Shown: positions 1 through 8,400 of the stretch, piece after piece
Numbering within the stretch: position 1 is the first letter of the stretch
Layout of the letters: each line of letters opens with the position of its first letter
Assembly (NCBI GenBank): GCA_965227945.1
Contig: CBDDGQ010000006.1
Coordinates: forward strand, 124,001-188,000
Source of the DNA: Azorhizobium sp965227945
GTDB taxonomy: Bacteria; Pseudomonadota; Alphaproteobacteria; Rhizobiales; Xanthobacteraceae
Length of the DNA stretch: 64,000 nt
Direction of reading: 5' to 3'
Program-made: the position numbers and the translations under genes
The notes under the pieces: model-generated
The model's database searches: none
The model's input: only the letters and a program-made list of their open reading frames with translations
Told to the model about the DNA's origin: nothing

Positions 1-105
1 AAATGCCTTAAGTCCGACGGAGCGCACCAGGCTGCTGACGGCGACGCGGACCGACTCATCGTCATCCACAATAAAGACAACCGGCGTTTTCTGATCGGAC
101 ACCAT
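1..105 (-). CDS. response regulator receiver protein, N-terminal 35 residues (runs off the window)
   Basis: Only the first 35 codons are in the window, read leftward from an ATG at 105. The translation contains IVDDDESVRVAVSSLVRS, the acidic-pocket strand and first helix of a FixJ/NarL-type receiver. It is nearly identical to the same stretch of the receiver-only protein at 21746-22129, so the two are paralogues. Whether this copy carries a DNA-binding domain cannot be seen. A copy of the ATAC-N4-GTWT palindrome lies about 85 bases upstream at 186-197, matching the position of the similar site in front of the 21.7 kb paralogue, which suggests shared control. The phosphoacceptor Asp lies outside the window. 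Confidence 0.85.
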   Translation of the reverse strand, partial: MVSDQKTPVVFIVDDDESVRVAVSSLVRSVGLKAF

Positions 106-185
106 GGACCTCTTGCGCGGAGTGGCGCGCCGAGCGGCTGCCATATCTCTCCTCACCATGCGCGCGGGGCGGGTCCATGCAAAGG

Positions 186-197
186 ATACACACGTTT
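186..197. promoter_or_regulatory. ATAC-N4-GTTT palindrome, site a
   Basis: The bases are ATAC-ACAC-GTTT, one mismatch from the exact ATAC-N4-GTAT palindrome found elsewhere in the window. It is centred about 85 bases upstream of the receiver gene starting at 105. The GTTT arm is shared with site f at 22212-22223, which sits at the same distance from the paralogous receiver gene. Binding by a FixJ/NarL-type regulator is an inference. Confidence 0.45.
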
Positions 198-258
198 AAG
201 GCGGCCATCCTTGTGTCCGAACGGGGCCGCATCGCCGGATCTCAGGGAGGGCGTGCGC

Positions 259-1230
259 TTAGGGGGCGCTCCTCATCTCGCAAGAGCCCTCAGCGCGGCA
301 CGGAACCGCTGGGGCACACGCGCACGGCTGCCAATCCTCACTGCTGCGCCAGCGGTGCGGGGTCTGGCCGGTGAAGCGCTTGAAGACCGTGGTGAAATGC
401 GCCTGGGTCTGGAAGCCGACGCTGAGCGCCACATCCACCAGCGAGGCGCCGGGCACCGCCAGCATGGCCTGCGCCCGCTCGATACGACGGCGCATCAGAT
501 ATTCGTGCGGCCGCACGCCGGTGGCCACCCGGAACTGCGCCGCGAAATGCATCCGCGTCAGCCCCGCCGCGCCGGCCAGATCCGCCAGCGTCACGGTGTG
601 CGCCAGATGCGCGTCCACATAGGCGAACACCCGTTTCAACCGCCATTTCGGCAGGGCGCTCTTCACCCGCCGGTGCGGGCGCACTGCGGGGTCGGCCAGC
701 AGGCTGGTCAGGCGGCTGACGATGGCCACCCCGACCGCATGGGCGCAGGTGGCGCCCAGTTCGGCTTCCGCATCGTCGAGCGCCATCAGCGTGGACAGCA
801 ACCGCGCCAGACCCGGATCCTTGCGCAGGCGCGGATCGCTGATGGGCGCGCCGTCGCTGTCACCGGCGACCTCCGCGGCCCGCACCGCCGGCAACCCGCC
901 GCGCAACGTCAGATGCAAGGTGGGCCGCGTCATGGGACCGTGCCGGGTGACGCTGCACCGGACGACCTCGAGAGGCGCGGGTGCTGCCCCGTCCCCCGCC
1001 GGGGCTGCAGCCGCGCCACTGATCGCCAGGATCACGCTGTCGAACACGAACCGCACCTCATGCGGCGGCGGCGCGTCCGGGCTTCGGCGATCCCGCCGCG
1101 CGTCGCTCGGCGCATAGGCATCGAAGCTGGCGATGAGGCTTGCCGCGGGCGTGCGCGGCGGCGGTCCGTCGGTGACGAACCCGGCACCGGCCGGGCGATG
1201 CGTCTGCGGGCGGGACAGTTCGGTCAGCAT
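259..1230 (-). CDS. AraC/XylS-family transcriptional regulator
   Basis: A 323-residue protein. The C-terminal part (about residues 195-300) is a typical double helix-turn-helix AraC domain, with TLADLAGAAGLTRMHFAAQF as the first HTH and VALSVGFQTQAHFTTVFKRF as the second. The N-terminal ~190 residues, probably ligand-sensing, match no family I can name. The start chosen is ATG 1230, preceded by GGAG at good spacing. Longer in-frame starts exist at 1296 and 1341, but the 1341 ATG lies inside an ATAC-N4-GTGT palindrome (1340-1351) that looks regulatory. The gene stands alone between the receiver gene and the hydrolase. The target is unknown. Confidence 0.88.
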   Translation of the reverse strand: MLTELSRPQTHRPAGAGFVTDGPPPRTPAASLIASFDAYAPSDARRDRRSPDAPPPHEVRFVFDSVILAISGAAAAPAGDGAAPAPLEVVRCSVTRHGPMTRPTLHLTLRGGLPAVRAAEVAGDSDGAPISDPRLRKDPGLARLLSTLMALDDAEAELGATCAHAVGVAIVSRLTSLLADPAVRPHRRVKSALPKWRLKRVFAYVDAHLAHTVTLADLAGAAGLTRMHFAAQFRVATGVRPHEYLMRRRIERAQAMLAVPGASLVDVALSVGFQTQAHFTTVFKRFTGQTPHRWRSSEDWQPCACAPAVPCRAEGSCEMRSAP

Positions 1231-1339
1231 GGCGGGGTGCTCCGTCCTCAATCTCGTTCCCCATCGAGAGTGTGGGCTTTGCCCCCGGACATCCATCCCA
1301 CAAAGGTCAATTGGGACCGCGCTTTCGGCTAGCTGAAAC

Positions 1340-1351
1340 ATACCAAGGTGT
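1340..1351. promoter_or_regulatory. ATAC-N4-GTGT palindrome, site b
   Basis: The bases are ATAC-CAAG-GTGT, one mismatch from the exact motif. It is about 115 bases upstream of the preferred AraC start at 1230 and overlaps the most upstream in-frame ATG, arguing against that longer start. This is a weaker copy than those at 2779, 13043, 21290 and 25449. Confidence 0.35.
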
Positions 1352-1525
1352 TATTGCGGCCAAGCTGCCCGTGACCCCTGCGCCGTCCCACAGCGGCGCC
1401 ATGCCGACAGCCGGGACATCACCCGGCCGTCGTCTGCATCCGTCATTGCTAAGCAGAGGATCAGCAATTTCTATCCAGCGTGATCCCCCTGCCGGCAGCC
1501 ATTTTCGGGCCGGACAGAGGGCACG

Positions 1526-1555
1526 GCGCCGGCCGCCAAACCTGGCGACCGGCGC
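1526..1555 (-). terminator. hairpin behind the hydrolase gene
   Basis: GCGCCGG-C-CGCCA, loop AACC, TGGCG-A-CCGGCGC: a 12-pair stem with one internal mismatch, 10 bases past the hydrolase stop. No U-run follows on the minus strand, so its strength as an intrinsic terminator is uncertain. Confidence 0.45.
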
Positions 1556-1565
1556 TGCATGAGGC

Positions 1566-2402
1566 TCAGGCCTGGATGAAGGCGAGCAGGTCCGGGTTGA
1601 TGACCTCGGCATGGGTGGTCAGCATGCCGTGCGGATAGCCGGCATAGACCTTCAGCGTCCCTGCCTTGAGCAGCTTCACCGACAGCTCCGAGGCATCGGC
1701 GATGGGCACGATCTGGTCGTCATCGCCGTGCATCACCAGCGTGGGCACCGAGATGGCCTTCAGGTCCTCGGTCTGGTCGGTCTCCGAGAACGCCTTGATG
1801 CCGTCGTAATGCGCCTTGGCGCCGCCCACCATGCCCTGGCGCCACCAATTGTCGATCACCCCCTGGGAGACCTTGGCGCCATCGCGGTTGAAGCCGTAGA
1901 ACGGGCCCGCCGCCACATCGAGGAAGAATTGCGCGCGGTTGGCGGCGAGCGCCGAGCGGAAGCCGTCGAACACCTCGATGGGGGTGCCGCCGGGATTGCC
2001 CTCGGTCTTGACCATCAGCGGCGGGACGGAGCTGACCAGGACCGCCTTGGCCACCCGGCCCTGCGGCTCGCCATACTGGGCCACATAGCGGGCGACTTCG
2101 CCACCGCCGGTGGAATGGCCGATATGCACGGCATTCTTCAGGTCCAGATGTTCCGCCACGGCCGACGCATCGGCGGCATAATGATCCATGTCGTGCCCTT
2201 CGGACACCTGGGCGGAGCGACCGTGCCCGCGGCGATCATGGGCCACCACGCGGTAGCCTTTGGCCAGGAAGAACAGCATCTGGGCATCCCAGTCGTCGGA
2301 GCTCAGCGGCCAGCCATGATGGAAGACGATGGGCTGGGCGTCCTTCGGACCCCAATCCTTGTAGAAGATCTCGACCCCATCCTTGGTTTTCACGTAAGCC
2401 AT
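1566..2402 (-). CDS. alpha/beta hydrolase of the cofactor-free chloroperoxidase/arylesterase type
   Basis: A 278-residue cytosolic alpha/beta hydrolase. FHHGWPLSSDDW (about residues 27-38) is the oxyanion-hole segment, Ser97 in GHSTGGGEVARY is the nucleophile, MHGDDDQIVPI carries the acid, and PHGM near the C-terminus carries the catalytic His. The run VLVSSVPPLM followed by PGGTPIEVFDG is characteristic of non-haem chloroperoxidases and related esterases. Members typically hydrolyse esters and can make peracids; the natural substrate is not predictable. The ATG at 2402 follows AGAGGAACAAGG and gives the family's usual N-terminus (MAYVKTKDG); the upstream in-frame extension looks non-coding. 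The gene is single, with a hairpin behind it. Confidence 0.92.
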   Translation of the reverse strand: MAYVKTKDGVEIFYKDWGPKDAQPIVFHHGWPLSSDDWDAQMLFFLAKGYRVVAHDRRGHGRSAQVSEGHDMDHYAADASAVAEHLDLKNAVHIGHSTGGGEVARYVAQYGEPQGRVAKAVLVSSVPPLMVKTEGNPGGTPIEVFDGFRSALAANRAQFFLDVAAGPFYGFNRDGAKVSQGVIDNWWRQGMVGGAKAHYDGIKAFSETDQTEDLKAISVPTLVMHGDDDQIVPIADASELSVKLLKAGTLKVYAGYPHGMLTTHAEVINPDLLAFIQA

Positions 2403-2778
2403 GACCTTGTTCCTCTTGCTGAGAAAATGCGCCGGGACGTGGGGATGGGAGGCGCCAGTCCATGGATCGGCCCTGCCGGCTCGGATGGCCGACCGACGGG
2501 CCGACCGCGCAGCACGATGACCGGTCAGCGCAAGCCCCGGCATCCCCGCAGGGACGCCCGCTCTCCCGCTCACCGAACTCCGTGGCCGCCAGATCTTCTT
2601 GCAAATGGCAAGAAGAGACGTGGCAAGAACAACTTGGCGCCTTTTCACCGGGAGATTGGGAAAACGACGCAGTTATGAAAACGACGCTCCATCTCCACTG
2701 CGGCGTATACTAGGGAGACGCATTTTCGGATCTACTAGCCGATGGTTTCCGCAGGGGCTACCAAGGTATCCAGGGATC

Positions 2779-2790
2779 ATACCAACGTAT
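2779..2790. promoter_or_regulatory. exact ATAC-N4-GTAT palindrome, site c
   Basis: CATAC-CAAC-GTATG at 2778-2791 forms a perfect 5+5 inverted repeat. It is about 380 bases from the hydrolase start at 2402, farther than the copies near other genes, so it may act on an unseen transcript in the same gap. A second small inverted repeat, TACCAAGGTA, lies just to its left near 2759-2768. Confidence 0.5.
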
Positions 2791-2890
2791 GGTCGGATCC
2801 GACTGCGGCGGCCCGTGTCAGGCCGTCCCGGTTCCGACGCCCCAAGGATGGCGCGGCACCAGCGCAGCCGGGGACGCCGGCGCGGCGGTT

Positions 2891-2918
2891 CTCTGTGCAG
2901 CAGCTCTCTGTGCAGCAG
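2891..2918. repeat. two direct copies of a 13-base unit
   Basis: CTCTGTGCAGCAG occurs at 2891-2903 and again at 2906-2918, a 15-base period. This is a minor local duplication in non-coding DNA. Confidence 0.6.
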
Positions 2919-3225
2919 GTCCCTGTCCATGGGCGCCGTCCACGGTCCGCCGGTCCGCGCGAGGGTGCGAATCTGAAAGCAACAGCGACACTTGGGAAGA
3001 GCGCGGATGTCTGGTGCGCCAGGATGCATGCGGTCCGAACGTCTGCCCGTTCCGACCCGCCGCCGCGCCCCGACCTCCCCCTGATGCCTCTGCGCCGCCC
3101 CCCGGCAGAGGCTCCGGACCCTGGCGCGGCGGCCCCCTTTTGTCTCTGCCGACCCGGATCGGCCAGGTTGCTCGGCCTGTCGTCCGGCCGCGACCTGGCC
3201 GATCCCCTGGCGACACGGATCAGGC

Positions 3226-3417
3226 CTAGCCGGCGAGCGTGGCGCGCTCTGCCTGCAACGTCGCCAATTGGGCTTCCTGCTCTGCGATGCGGTCAGCAGT
3301 CCGGCTCTCGTCCGCCGCGCCCGAATATGCAGCCGCCTGTTCGGTGAGATCGCGGATGTTGGCCTGGATCGCCGCGATGCGCGCGTCGAGCTCGCTCAGA
3401 GTTGCAGTTTGCGCCAT
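3226..3417 (-). CDS. small coiled-coil protein of unknown function
   Basis: A 63-residue protein beginning MAQTATLSELDARIAAIQAN. It is rich in Ala, Glu, Gln and Arg with heptad-like hydrophobic spacing over nearly its whole length, so it is probably one or two coiled-coil helices. There is no signal peptide or membrane segment. The ATG at 3417 is preceded by AGGAGCC at good spacing, which supports expression. It is divergent from the Na+/H+ antiporter gene, with 234 bases between the starts. I do not recognise a named family. Confidence 0.65.
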   Translation of the reverse strand: MAQTATLSELDARIAAIQANIRDLTEQAAAYSGAADESRTADRIAEQEAQLATLQAERATLAG

Positions 3418-3651
3418 GACGGCTCCTATGGGTGAAGATGCGGGGACGTGAATGTCCGGCCAGATCGGCCGCATTCGCAGACGAACACTAGCTGGCTTTG
3501 CCGGCGCACGCGAGATGGCGCGGGCCGGCCTGACCGCCCCGATCAGCCGGAAGCGGCACGCCGACCGTGCCGCGACGGCCGCCGTGTCTTGTGGAAAGAC
3601 CCCGGCACTGCCTGGAGGCAGCATGCCAAAGACGACCACCTGGGGTACCCG

Positions 3652-5274
3652 ATGAACGATGTGGAAATTGTCCTGCTGATGCTGCTGGGTGTGGTGATCA
3701 GCCATTGGCTGACGCGCCTCCTGGCAGACCGCGTCGCCATCCCCCTGGTGCAGATCGGAACCGGCGCCGCCTTCGGACTCACCACCGGCGTGGATCTGGG
3801 CCTGAACCCCGACCTGTTTTTCCTGCTGTTCCTGCCGCCGCTGCTGTTCCTGGACGGCTGGCGCGTCTCCAAGGAAGACCTGCGCGCCAACATCACACCC
3901 ATCGTCTCGCTGGCGGTGGGACTGGTCTTCCTCACGGTGCTCGGGGCCGGCCTGCTGCTGCATGTCATGATCCCGCTGATGCCGCTCACGGTGGCGCTTG
4001 CACTGGCTGCGGTCCTGTCCCCCACCGACGTGGTGGCCGCCTCCGCGATGATGCAGAACGTGGCCATCCCCACGCGGCTGCTGCGGATCCTGCAAGGCGA
4101 AGCACTGTTCAACGACGCCTCCGGCCTGGTGTGCCTGCGCTTTGCCGTCGCGGCCACCCTCACCGGCACCTTCTCGCTGTGGGACTCGATCGGTGCATTC
4201 GTGTGGATCGCGGCCGGCGGCATCCTCATCGGCCTGTCCAGCAGCTGGCTCATCTCGACCCTCAAGATCCATCTGTCGTCGCGCCTGGGAGAGAACACCT
4301 CGTCGCAGATCCTGGTCAGCCTGCTGACGCCGTTTGCCGCCTATCTCCTGGCCGAGCGGGTGGGCAGTTCCGGCGTCCTGGCAGCGGTGGCCGCCGGCAT
4401 GATGATGGGGGAAATGGAATTGCAGGGGCGGACCCTGGCCATCACCCGCGTCCGCCGCAGCACCATTTGGGAAACCGCGCAATTCACCCTGAATGGCGTC
4501 ATCTTCCTGCTGCTGGGCGCGCAGGTGCCGCATCTGTTGACCAAGGCCATCTCCGGCGCGGCGGAAGGGGGCCTGCCCTCGCCCTGGTGGCTGGCGGCCT
4601 ACACCCTGGCACTGACCGCGGCTCTGTTCGCCTTGCGCTTCGCCTGGGTGACCGTCACCGTCACCTTGTCCATGGCCCGCCGACGGCTGGCGGGCGACCA
4701 GATCCAGGCGCCCAACTGGCGGTTGGTGGCGGCCATGTCGGCGGCCGGCGTGCGCGGCACCATCACTTTGGCCGGCGCCCTGAGTCTGCCCCTGACGCTC
4801 CGGGATGGTTCCCCCTTCCCCGCGCGGGACCTTGCCATCTTCCTGGCGGGCAGCACCACCATCGCCAGCCTGGTGCTGGCCAATCTGGCGCTGCCTCTGC
4901 TGCTGCACAATGTGCGCATGCCCGAAGAGCCCGAGGACCATGCGGACGAGGCGCGCGCGCGCATTGCCGCCGCCGACGCAGCCCTCGCCGCCGTCACCGC
5001 GGCCCGGGAGGACATCGGCCCGGCGGAGAGCGGGCTGGATGTGGCCGCATCGCTGGCAGCCGTCTACCAACGGCGCCTGCGGCAGCTCCAGCCGCAGACT
5101 TCCGCGGGCCGCCGGGAGATCGATGCGCAGGCGGAACAGCGCCTGCGGCTGGTGGCGTTGCGGGCCGAGCGGGCGCGCATCATCCAGATGGCGCACACCC
5201 ATGAGATCCGCAGCGACATCGCCCAGAAACTGCTGCGCGAAGTGGATCTGCGGGAGACGCGCTACCAGACCTGA
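3652..5274 (+). CDS. CPA1-family Na+/H+ antiporter
   Basis: A 540-residue integral membrane protein exchanging H+ for Na+ (or K+) across the inner membrane, for pH and cation homeostasis. About 12 hydrophobic segments fill residues 1-420. The CPA1 signature is visible as LSPTDVVAASAMM followed by LFNDASGLVCLRFAV, whose Asn-Asp pair belongs to the ion site. A charged, Ala-rich helical cytoplasmic tail of about 110 residues follows, rich in Arg and Glu, as in bacterial NhaP/YjcE-type proteins. The ATG at 3652 begins directly before the first membrane segment (MNDVEIVLLMLLGVVIS); the ribosome site is weak, and the upstream in-frame extension looks non-coding. It appears monocistronic. Confidence 0.92.
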   Translation: MNDVEIVLLMLLGVVISHWLTRLLADRVAIPLVQIGTGAAFGLTTGVDLGLNPDLFFLLFLPPLLFLDGWRVSKEDLRANITPIVSLAVGLVFLTVLGAGLLLHVMIPLMPLTVALALAAVLSPTDVVAASAMMQNVAIPTRLLRILQGEALFNDASGLVCLRFAVAATLTGTFSLWDSIGAFVWIAAGGILIGLSSSWLISTLKIHLSSRLGENTSSQILVSLLTPFAAYLLAERVGSSGVLAAVAAGMMMGEMELQGRTLAITRVRRSTIWETAQFTLNGVIFLLLGAQVPHLLTKAISGAAEGGLPSPWWLAAYTLALTAALFALRFAWVTVTVTLSMARRRLAGDQIQAPNWRLVAAMSAAGVRGTITLAGALSLPLTLRDGSPFPARDLAIFLAGSTTIASLVLANLALPLLLHNVRMPEEPEDHADEARARIAAADAALAAVTAAREDIGPAESGLDVAASLAAVYQRRLRQLQPQTSAGRREIDAQAEQRLRLVALRAERARIIQMAHTHEIRSDIAQKLLREVDLRETRYQT

Positions 5275-5475
5275 CGGGCGCGCTCGGTCCTCACTTGACC
5301 CTGCCGCCCGCCCTGCGCGGACCGGCGGGCAGTCCCCCACACCGGGTTCCGGATTCGCACGGCCATGCGCGGGCGGGTGACTTCCCATGGCCTGTTGCTT
5401 GCCTGTAAATGGCGCGTGCCTTCGCCATCATGGTCGAGGCAGCTTGGTTCTCGGTCGACGTTGGCGGAGGCTGGG

Positions 5476-8400
5476 ATGGCGAAGCCTGACGTCAGCGATG
5501 TCCAAATGTGGTTCGATCAGTTCGGCTATTGGTTGATTGGCAGCCGCGATTTCGCTTTGTATCGCGGCATCGCTACCGATGGCGCGCCATTGCTGCTCAG
5601 GGTCTCCGCCCGCACCGATCTCGCCGCGGACCACGCCGCGCAATTGGCGCGGGAATGCCACAGCGTGACGCCGGAGGATGCCGGCTGGGCGGTCATCCCG
5701 CTCGCCTTGACCTACGAACAGGGCACCACGGCGCTGCTGCTGAAGGACCCCGGCGGCATCCCCCTGTGCGCGCTGAAGACCGCCGACCTCGACCTGACGG
5801 ATCGCCTCCGCCTCGCCTGCGGCATCGCCCATGCGGTGCGCGGCCTGCACGGGCGCGATCTCATTCATCGCAATCTGCAGCCTGAGAACATTCTGGTCGA
5901 TGTGGAGAGCGGCGTGGCGCGGCTGATGGGCCTTGGCCGCGGCGATGCGGCCGGCTCCCTGCCCCAGACACCCGCAGACCCCTGGCCCGCGAGCCTGGCC
6001 TATATGGCGCCCGAGCAGACCGGGCGCACCGGGGCCGTGCCCGATGCCCGGTCCGACCTCTATGCGCTAGGCATCGTGCTTTACGAATTGCTGGCCGGGC
6101 GGCTGCCCTTCCAGGCGCACACGCCGATGGAATGGATCCACGCCCATCTGGCGCGCGAACCGCGCCTGCTGCATGAGCTGGACCCAAGCATTCCCGTGCA
6201 GCTGTCGCTCATCATCGCCAAGCTGCTGCGCAAGTCGGCCGACGAGCGCTATCAGTCGGCGCAGGGGCTTGAGGCGGATCTGCTGCGCTGCATGCGCGCG
6301 GCCCGCACGGGTGCGTTCGAGATCTTTCCGCTGGGGCGGTTCGACCCGGCATCGCTGCTGCGCTATAGCGGATCCGTGATCGGCCGCACCGCCGAGCTGG
6401 CGGCGCTTTTAGGGGCGGTGGAGGCGGTCGCCGCCGACGGTCATGCGGCGGCGGTCCTGGTGCGGGGGGATGCCGGGGTCGGCAAGACCGCCTTGGTGGA
6501 TCAGGTGCGGCGCCTGCTGGAGCCGGCGCGGGTGGTCTTCGTCGCCGGCAAGTCCGATCCGGTGACCGCCGATGTGCCCTATTCCGCCCTGAAGAGCGCC
6601 CTGCGTGCCCTGGTGGAGCGCCTGCTGGGCGAGGACCACAGCGTCCATGAACTGACGAAGGCCCATCTGCGGCGGGTGCTGGCGGACAGTGGGGCGATTG
6701 TCGCCGCTTTGGTTCCCGAAGTGGAGGCGATCATCGGCCCCACCCTGCCGGAGGCCGTCGCCCCGGAATATGCCAGCCGGCGGGTGCTGCAGGCGATCTG
6801 TCGGCTGTTCACCGCAGTCACCGCCCATGGCCACGTCCTTGTCCTGTTCATGGACGATCTGCAGTGGACGGATGCCGGCACCATCGAACTGTTGAGCACG
6901 CTCGTCGAACAGGGCGCGGGCGATCGGGTTCTCGTCATCGGTGCCCTGCGGACCGAGGCCACCGCCGCCACCGCCTCGGACGGCCCCGACGCGCCGACCA
7001 TCAATGCGGAGGCCGGGGAGCCCCGCCGGACCTGGCTGCGGCGCCTGGGCGAACGGGCGCGTCAGATTTCCCTCGCCCCCCTCAGTCCGCAGGACACCCA
7101 CGACCTGATCGCCAGCCTGATCCAGGCAGACGCCCAAGCCGCGGAGCCCCTGGCCCATCTGGTGGCCGCGCGCACCGGGGGCAATCCTTTCGCCATCGGC
7201 CAGTTCCTCTACAGCCTAGCCGATGACGGGCTGCTCACCTATGACGCCACCGCCGCGCGCTGGACCTGGAACGCCGCCGACGTGGCCGCGCGGGCGCTCT
7301 CGGATACGGTGGCGGGCCTTCTGGTGGCCACCTTGCGCAAGCTGTCACCCGACGGCCGGGCCGCTCTGGAGCGGCTGGCCTGCCTCGGCAGCGAAGTGCG
7401 GGACGCGGTGCTGTCCGCCGCCGCGCCGGACGATGCGCCGCGCCTGCGGGCGGCCCTGATGGAGGCGATCCAGGCCGGCTTCGTGGTGCGGCACGACACC
7501 GGCTATCGCTTCACCCATGATCGCATCCGCGACGAGGCCTATGCGGGCATTCCCGCGCCCCAGCGGGCGGACCACCATGCCCGGATCGCCCGCGACCTGC
7601 AGGCGCATTTCGCCAGCGGCGGCACGGACATCTCGATCTATGAGGTGGTTGCCCACGTCAATCTGGCCAGCCATGCGGAGCGCGAGCGGGTGGACCCGGT
7701 CCAGGCCGCGTCGCTGAACCTCACGGCGGCCCGCCAAGCCAAGGCCGCCGCGAATTATCCCGCCGCCTTGGGCTATGCCCGGCATGGCATCCTCGTGCTG
7801 CCGCAGACCGCGGGGTCCGACCATCCCGCGCTCAGCCTCGCGCTGCACATGCTGGCGGCGGAATGCGAGATCCTCACCGGTGCGCGCGCGGCGGCCGATG
7901 CGCGCCTTGCGGCCCTGGCGGCGCGGGCCCAGACCCTGCTGGACCTCGGCACCATCACCCGGCTGCGCGTCAGCCTGTTCACCGCCATGGATCGCTCGGA
8001 CGAGGCGGTGCGCATCGGCCTTGCCTATCTGGCGCGGCTCGGACCCGAATGGTCGCCGGCGCGCAGCACGTCCATCGCGGACGAATATGCCCAGCTGATG
8101 GCGCGCCTCGACGGGCGCAGCATCGAGAGCCTGGCGGATGCGCCGCGGATGACCGATGCGGTGTTCGAAGTGGCGGTAGAGGTGCTGGGGGAGGTGATGT
8201 CGCCCGCTTCCTTCATCGATCCGCATCTGCACGATCTGATCCCCCTGCGCATGGCCAATCTCAGCCTGGAGCACGGGCTGGCGGAAGCCTCCAGCTTTGC
8301 CTTCGCGCACCTCGCCATGGTGATCGGCCCGAGCTTTGGCGACTATGCGGTGGCCTTGCGCTTCGGCCAGTTGGGACTGGACCTGACCGAGCGGCCCGGC

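Larger units (their letters stand above)
1231..1565. other. intergenic region between AraC gene and hydrolase gene
   Basis: Both flanking genes are read leftward. The stretch holds the leader of the AraC gene with a one-mismatch copy of the ATAC-N4-GTAT palindrome (1340-1351) and a strong hairpin close behind the hydrolase stop (1526-1555). No convincing gene was seen; the short frames here show no recognisable protein. Confidence 0.6.
2403..3225. other. 823-base region without a convincing gene
   Basis: The stretch lies upstream of the hydrolase gene and downstream of the small protein gene at 3226. Frames of 118-146 codons occur on both strands, but their translations are Arg/Pro/Gly-rich and resemble no protein family, as expected for random frames in GC-rich DNA. 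The region contains an exact ATAC-N4-GTAT palindrome (2779-2790) and a short tandem repeat (2891-2918). A leader or small RNA could be present but cannot be shown here. Confidence 0.5.

Noticed and set aside
2818..3216. A 132-codon minus-strand frame in the 2.4-3.2 kb gap
   Set aside because: Arg/Pro/Gly-rich with short repeats, no ribosome site and no recognisable domain.
3226..5388. A 720-codon minus-strand frame covering the antiporter gene
   Set aside because: Only the last 63 codons (from ATG 3417, with a ribosome site) look like a gene; the rest is the shadow of the antiporter.
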